A stretch of 64,000 bases of DNA from Lycocorax pyrrhopterus obiensis. Lineage: Eukaryota > Chordata > Aves > Passeriformes > Paradisaeidae. Under the pieces are notes generated by a model that was not told the origin of the DNA, did no database searches, and was given only the letters and a program-made list of their open reading frames with translations. A program made the position numbers and the translations under genes. Where the stretch lies: assembly GCA_014706295.1 (NCBI GenBank), contig JACSVZ010000012.1:16389255-16453254 (forward strand), given 5' to 3'. Shown here piece after piece: positions 59,401-64,000 of this stretch (positions are counted from its first letter, which is position 1; every line of letters starts with the position of its first letter).

Positions 59401-62400
59401 TTGGGAGCAGCTTGTTGAGGCTGGAAGCAGCCATAATTTAGTGAGGGTTTGTTCTCAACAGCCCTTCCTTTCTGACAAATGTATGCTGCATGGCACAAAC
59501 TGGTTTTGGAGAAAGTGCTTGCTCCTCTGGAGCCAGGTCTGTGTTGAGAGGCATGAGCTGCTTGTGCATCTTGCAGAGGAAATGCCTTCTGTCTGCCATA
59601 TTTTTGGTTGGATACATAAGGTGTTTTGTACTTCTGTGAATGTGAAACAACAGTGCAGATTGTAAGGTGAGGCCCCCAGTGCCGCTGAGAGCCGCTGCTA
59701 ACACGTCTGACAGGATGGGTGACTCGGGACTCTGGAGAAGGCAGTGAATGTCCAGTGTGTTGTGAGCAGGATTGCTGTTTCACGCGTAACTTAATTTCTT
59801 TGTGAACCTGTTTATCCTGTAACTTGGCTGTTCTTTGGGGTTTATTGTGCTCAATTTGGTTCTCTGAATCGAGGAGTTAGAAGTGAGATTTGAGATGTGG
59901 GGCCCATTTAGTGCTTCTTTGGTTGCCTCTGAAGGGGAAAAGGAGTTACCAGGATTGAAAAAGAATCCGTTGTCTGGAAGTCAAAATAATAAAACTTCCA
60001 GCACTAAGTAATCATGCTGTCCGAATTTTCTAGGCTTAACAAACTGGGATGTTACAGGGTGCTTAGGCTCTCCTAGTGAGGGTGAGGAATTGGAAATTCC
60101 TCTTTCTGAGTGAATTTCTGTGTGCTGTGACTGTCTTCCTCCAAGCTGCTCTAAAATGTGAAGTATTTCCCTTTTCCTAAAATACTCTGGAATTGCCTAA
60201 TGCTTTAACTCCGCAGTAACGGTGATCCTGAATTACATTCAAAGTTCAGTGTTTTGTGTTGCTGTTCTTTTCTTCATTTGGGTGTGGGGCTTTTGTTGTC
60301 TGTGTTTTTCTGAATCAAGCAATGCCTTCTGCAATTTGTTATTGAAGGGCTCCTTCACCAACCAAGCGTAAGGACAGGTCTGAAGAGAAATCAAAGGACC
60401 GGTCCAAGGATAAAGCAGCCACTAAGGAATCAGGTGAAAAGGATCGTGGTCGGGACAAGACGCGCAAAAGACGCAGTGCTTCCAGTGGGAGCAGCAGTAC
60501 CAGGTGGGTACTTTTATGGAGAGTAACAAATGACAGCATTTTCAGAAATCAGCTTTATTTCTGCTAGTCGTGGGCCTGTTGAAAGCTTGTGTTGTGTTAG
60601 TCACTGTGCAATTTTGTGTAACTTAAGAGGATTTCTATTTCAGGTATGAATTTCTTTGGCTGTCTGGTGAACTATGGAGCCTCAGTCACAAGTTTCTCAG
60701 TCATTGTTTTTCTGGGTATTCCACTAATTTTTATTCTTCTCCCCCTTTTAACAGATCCCGTTCCAGCTCAACTTCCAGCTCAGGGTCCAGTTCCAGCACT
60801 GGTTCTAGCAGTGGCTCAAGTTCTTCTTCTGCCTCGAGCCGCTCTGGGAGCTCCAGCACCTCACGCAGTTCCAGTTCCAGCAGCTCTTCAGGATCTCCCA
60901 GTCCCTCTCGACGGAGACATGACAACAGGAGACGGTCCCGCTCCAAGTGAGTTTTATTTATCTTCTAGGCATTGCCAGATGCTGGGTTAATTCCATGTAG
61001 AACACAAGATTGTGATCAGAACAGATTGTTCTCTGAAGATCATTTGCTTTCTCCATAACTTAGAGATCTGAATTTTGTTAGAATGGGTGTGTTCCATTTC
61101 CTTAGAATCCAGACGTACACCCTGTAGGAACTGAGATTAAAAACTTAATTTTGAAGAGTTTGAAGAGTTTAAAGATTTTAAATATTATAGTTTTTAGAGG
61201 CGGTTTTAGTCAGTGTTTCCTTAGTAGTATGGGCCTAGATCAGAGTAAAGCTGTAAACTACAGCCATGACTAACAGAAAAGTCAGGGCTAAAACCTGGAT
61301 ATATGTGTATATATGTATATTTATATTCTTATCTATAAAAAAATAAAATAGGAAGGAGGGTAAAGGAAGCCCCTGTAAGGGTGGTGTGGGAATCAAACTA
61401 TCTTAATGTCTGTACAGTTTTCCCTTTGCGTAAGGTGATGAAGGCTGATAAAAATCTGCTTAAGGCAGTGTGGGGTTTTTAGTGTATCACTCAATTTATA
61501 GACTTTAAGATTAGGAAGAAGCATAAATATAAATTCTCTACCTACTCATTTTTTTACAGATTAAAGTTTCATTCCAGATTTTTTTTTTAACTGCAAAGGC
61601 ATTGTGATATGCAGCTAATTTTAAATAGATTTTTTAACATTTTTGGACCTCTGTAGTGAACAGAAGATACAGAAACACAAATAATTGAACCTGTTCATTT
61701 GCCTGATTGTGGTATGCTGTGATGTTTATGGCCTTATTTTTGCCTCTTCAGTTGTTGAGGCAAAGAATGTTTTTGTGTTAACAACTGGGAAATGCTTTAA
61801 CTCTGACCACAACTTCATAGAAGTGCTTGCTAAATTCTGTATTTGTTACCCTAGTTGCAGTGAAGTTGAAAAGTTGCAAAAAAAGGTCCTCAAATTTCAA
61901 AAGGTTCTAAAGCAAAAGCAGACAAAACAAATGCAAATCCTGAGGTGTTTCTGAGTGGAACATCCCCACCACCACCCCAACATTGTAACTTCTTCAAGAA
62001 AAAGATGCCTTTCAGTAAAAATGGTATTTTTAATCATGTGATAATGACTGGCTTCTTGGTTTTGTCCTGCATGTTCCCTGAAAACTGTAGGTGTTTTCTG
62101 TTGTCCAAATCAGGTCCAAACCACCCAAGAGAGATGAAAAGGAGCGCAAGAGGCGGAGCCCATCACCCAGACCCACAAAAGTGCATGTTGGAAGGCTCAC
62201 TAGAAACGTGACCAAGGTAGTAATGTCATGTTCCCCTGTAGTCAAGCAATCATGTTCTTCTGTGAGAATATGTGAGTTGCTCCTTCAAAGCTCTCCAGAT
62301 TTTTTGGTTACTAGAGAGTTGTCAAGGTGTTACTGTTGGAAATTGTTTCTTTGTGTCCAGATCGATCAGTGAGGAAAATTTTGGTAGGATTTTACTGAGT

Positions 62401-63506
62401 CAAATACCATGAAGGCTTCTGAGACACTGTAGTGCTTAAGAGGTCTGCCTGTTTTGTCAGTATTCCAGACTTATATCCTGCTTTACTAGGAAGAAAACTA
62501 TAGAATTTGGGACAACAGCTGAAATTACCTTGGAGACATAAAGGATATCTGGCAGTTCTTGATAAAGGATCTGCAGAGAGCTGGGCTGGCTTGAGTTTTC
62601 TTGGCTACAATGTAGTTTAAAGGTCTTCAGGGATAAAAGGTTTAGGCTGCTGAAAAAATGTGCTGTGGATTTACTGCTCTGCCAGCCAGACCTGGCCAGT
62701 GAGTGTGGTCTGTGTCCATAAGGCTTGCTCTCTCTCTCTCTGCAGGATCACATCATGGAAATTTTTTCCACTTATGGAAAGATTAAAATGATTGACATGC
62801 CAGTTGACAGGTTAAACCCACACCTTTCCAAAGGTTATGCTTATGTGGAGTTTGAGAACCCAGATGATGCTGAGAAAGCCCTGAAACACATGGATGGAGG
62901 TAGGTACTGACCTGCAAGGAGCCTGGGGCTTTTAAAAGTCTTCAGAGCAGAGGGATTTGATCAGAAAATGAGTTAGAGGTGATAGGGATGTCTTTGGTGA
63001 ACTGATCTAAAATACTGTCAGTTTTCAGCCCAAATGGCTATTGTGAGGTTCAGGACAGATTCAAGAAATCACAGAACTATTAAAACTAATACTTTTTTCA
63101 GAACAGTGATAGAATTATTTTAAGTTTATATGAAAACTTTTCCAGGTTAACATCTGAACTGCAGTTTGGTGGGATTAGATTAAGAAGTCTAGTAGTTGTG
63201 TGTGCTTTGTTAGAATAGCCCCTGAGCGGGGGTGTGGAGATAGCACCGTGGACTGATCCCACTTTGGTTGCTTGTGACAAAGCTGTGAGTTGCAGTAATA
63301 CGATGTGTTTATGTTATTGTGGAAAAATACTTACTTCTCCCTGTTTCTATGTTTCCCTAAAAAGGCCAGATTGATGGTCAGGAGATCACGGCCACAGCTG
63401 TGCTGGCACCACGGCCTCGGCCACCTCCCAGACGCTTCAGCCCCCCCAGGAGGATGCTGCCACCGCCACCGATGTGGCGCAGGTCACCCCCTCGCATGAG
63501 GAGGAG
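56400..63506 (+). CDS. RNPS1: RNPS1, splicing activator and exon-junction-complex peripheral factor (3' end outside window)
   Basis: Whole-locus entry; exons follow. RNPS1 is a nuclear RNA-binding protein of the ASAP/PSAP complexes that promotes splicing and links exon-junction complexes to mRNA surveillance. Order: a Lys/Arg/Asp/Glu-rich N-terminus (APSPTKRKDR), a long Ser-rich tract, an RS-like basic region, the RRM (RNP2-like VHVGRLTRNV, RNP1 KGYAYVEF), then a Pro/Arg-rich region (PPPRRFSPPRRMLPPPPMW). Five coding exons plus the two bases of exon 1 total 749 bases, that is 249 residues and two bases over. With the 33-residue last exon I remember for the mammalian protein this would give 282 residues, the length of the short mammalian isoform as I recall it. 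Phases 2, 2, 2, 0, 1, 2 are consistent throughout. The first intron (about 3.9 kb) holds two CR1 copies. Confidence 0.95.
57425..57745 (+). mobile_element. CR1 LINE 3' fragment, sense
   Basis: GGCAATAGGACAAGAGGACA, GTCAGACATTAGGAAGAATT, GGGATGCCCAGAGAGGTTGT, then TGTAATTGATTCTGTGATTC at its end; within RNPS1 intron 1. Confidence 0.9.
57955..58312 (+). mobile_element. CR1 LINE 3' fragment, sense
   Basis: GGGCTCTGGGGTGACCTAAT, GAATGGCTTCCTGCTGACAG, AGTGTTCAAGGCCAGGTTGG, and a 3' end AACCAGTCTATGATTCTG; within RNPS1 intron 1. Confidence 0.92.
59935..60007 (+). pseudogene. Relic or alternative RNPS1 N-terminal exon without a start codon
   Basis: After a TCTGAAG acceptor, one frame gives ELPGLKKNPLSGSQNNKTSS and then T, followed by the split codon AA|G, with a donor ACTAA|GTAATC in the correct phase 2 for the exon at 60348. 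This resembles the first residues of the long mammalian RNPS1 isoform (from memory DLSGVKKKSLLG, then NNKKSSTR), including the NNK.SST end at the junction. The codon where mammals have ATG is AAG here. If exon 1 were spliced to it, the ATG formed would open an 18-codon frame and stop. So it is either a decayed exon or a non-productive alternative exon. Confidence 0.5.
60348..60503 (+). CDS. RNPS1: RNPS1 first fully coding exon
   Basis: Its first base completes the ATG. It then encodes APSPTKRKDRSEEKSKDRSK and a Lys/Arg-rich segment ending SSGSSSTR (split). Donor ACCAG|GTGGGT; phases 2 in, 2 out. Confidence 0.95.
60755..60946 (+). CDS. RNPS1: RNPS1 Ser-rich exon
   Basis: Acceptor CCCCCTTTTAACAG. 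Encodes an uninterrupted Ser/Gly/Thr-rich tract followed by SPSPSRRRHDNRRRSRS, the region known to carry phosphorylated serines in the family. Donor TCCAA|GTGAGT; phases 2 in, 2 out. Confidence 0.96.
60947..62113 (+). other. RNPS1: RNPS1 intron between the Ser-rich and RS/RRM exons
   Basis: AT-rich, with no repeat or gene recognised. Confidence 0.8.
62114..62216 (+). CDS. RNPS1: RNPS1 exon: RS-like region and start of RRM
   Basis: Acceptor TTGTCCAAATCAG. Encodes PPKRDEKERKRRSPSPRPTK and then VHVGRLTRNVTK, the RNP2 strand. Donor ACCAAG|GTAGTA; phases 2 in, 0 out. Confidence 0.96.
62746..62899 (+). CDS. RNPS1: RNPS1 exon: RRM core
   Basis: A strong (CT)n polypyrimidine tract and TGCAG precede DHIMEIFSTYGKIKMIDMP, then LSKGYAYVEFENPDDAEKAL with RNP1, ending GGATG-GAG. 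Donor GGAG|GTAGGT; phases 0 in, 1 out. Confidence 0.97.
63365..63506 (+). CDS. RNPS1: RNPS1 exon: end of RRM and Pro/Arg region
   Basis: Acceptor TTTCCCTAAAAAG. Encodes QIDGQEITATAVLAP, then RPRPPPRRFSPPRR and MLPPPPMWRRSPPRM. Donor GGAG|GTGAGA; phases 1 in, 2 out. I remember Trp in mammals where this has Arg just after VLAP. Confidence 0.96.
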
Positions 63507-64000
63507 GTGAGAGCTGGGACAACGCTTTTCTTTCTCAGTAGCAACTCATTATCGCTGAAAGACCTGACATGAGGACAATCCTGTTGGACTTGACTTTCCC
63601 CTGCCGAGTGACAGTGACACATTTTGGGCATTGGTTGAACCTGGGTTGCAGTTCGTAGCTCCTTAGCTCCAGGGTGCCTGCTCTGGTCTGCACCCTGAGC
63701 ACAGCCTCCGGGAAAGGTCAGGTCCTTCCCAGTCTGTTCCCTGGAGCCCCTTCTGCATAAAGACTTCAAGGTGAAGTGGGAACAGACTCTGGCTGACAGA
63801 ACACTTGTGGCAGGCTGTGCCAGCTTCTTGTTTTTCAGAAGCCCTTGTACCTCCCTCCCTTATTTCTGAATGGGCACATGACCAAAAAGCAGTCCTGTGT
63901 CAGGTGAATGGAGTACACTGGCCCCAAGATGTGATCTGACAGTTGTGCGACTTGGGGCTGCCTGATTGTGCTTAGATAAGTTGTTCTGAGTCTTCAGTGT
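63507..64000 (+). other. RNPS1: RNPS1 last intron, cut by the window end
   Basis: The last coding exon, with the Arg/Ser-rich C-terminus, must lie to the right of the window. Nothing recognised in this part. Confidence 0.75.

Larger units (their letters stand above)
56402..60347 (+). other. RNPS1: RNPS1 intron 1
   Basis: Bounded by GTGAGT at 56402 and by ATTGAAG at 60347. It contains two sense CR1 fragments and, near its 3' end, a relic-like exon (59935-60007). Confidence 0.85.

Noticed and set aside
1..64000. tRNA, rRNA, endogenous retrovirus or full-length CR1
   Set aside because: I searched for tRNA B-box-like GGTTCGA motifs and for reverse transcriptase, gag or env signatures and saw none. 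All CR1 copies are short 3' or internal fragments.

Overview
The window looks like avian nuclear DNA, most likely from a GC-rich, gene-dense chromosome arm. The evidence is about twenty CR1 LINE fragments, mostly 3' ends 5'-truncated in the usual bird manner; short introns with canonical GT-AG sites; CpG islands at promoters; and RNPS1, which in birds lies in the block homologous to human 16p13.3. Nothing bacterial, plasmid or phage-like was seen.

Three genes can be modelled at base level. (1) On the + strand at about 24.8-41.2 kb, a gene with 13 coding exons encodes a predicted 1067-residue type I membrane protein: signal peptide, four lamin-tail-domain (LTD)-like modules in two pairs, each pair followed by a cysteine-containing helical module, then one transmembrane helix and a 21-residue tail. 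Every splice junction keeps frame. The two halves share the same order of intron phases, so the gene arose by internal tandem duplication. I do not recognise it as a named gene and regard it as the most interesting object here. (2) On the - strand at 42.6-44.4 kb, convergent with it, a three-exon gene encodes a predicted 319-residue nuclear-type protein with an N-terminal helix-turn-helix and a C-terminal coiled coil. (3) On the + strand from 56.4 kb to beyond the right edge lies RNPS1, a splicing and exon-junction-complex protein. The visible exons give 249 residues plus two bases of a split codon, and only the last arginine/serine-rich exon is outside the window. Its start codon is split across the first intron (AT | G).

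The left 24 kb has no recognised gene. It holds CR1 fragments, an orphan CpG island at about 21 kb, and a set of exon-like pieces on the + strand (2.0-15.6 kb). The two most 3' pieces join in frame to a plausible C-terminus. The most 5' piece has a transmembrane segment but carries two in-frame TAG codons created by a 12-bp tandem repeat. Between 44.5 and 56 kb the sequence is intergenic or 5'-intronic, with two adjacent CR1 copies and a CpG island at 53.5-54.1 kb that may be the promoter of the - strand gene. A 117-bp tandem duplication lies directly upstream of RNPS1.

The three genes show no obvious functional link. RNPS1 and the helix-turn-helix protein are expected to act in the nucleus and the LTD protein at the cell surface. 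All calls come from reading the sequence; no alignment or expression data were available.
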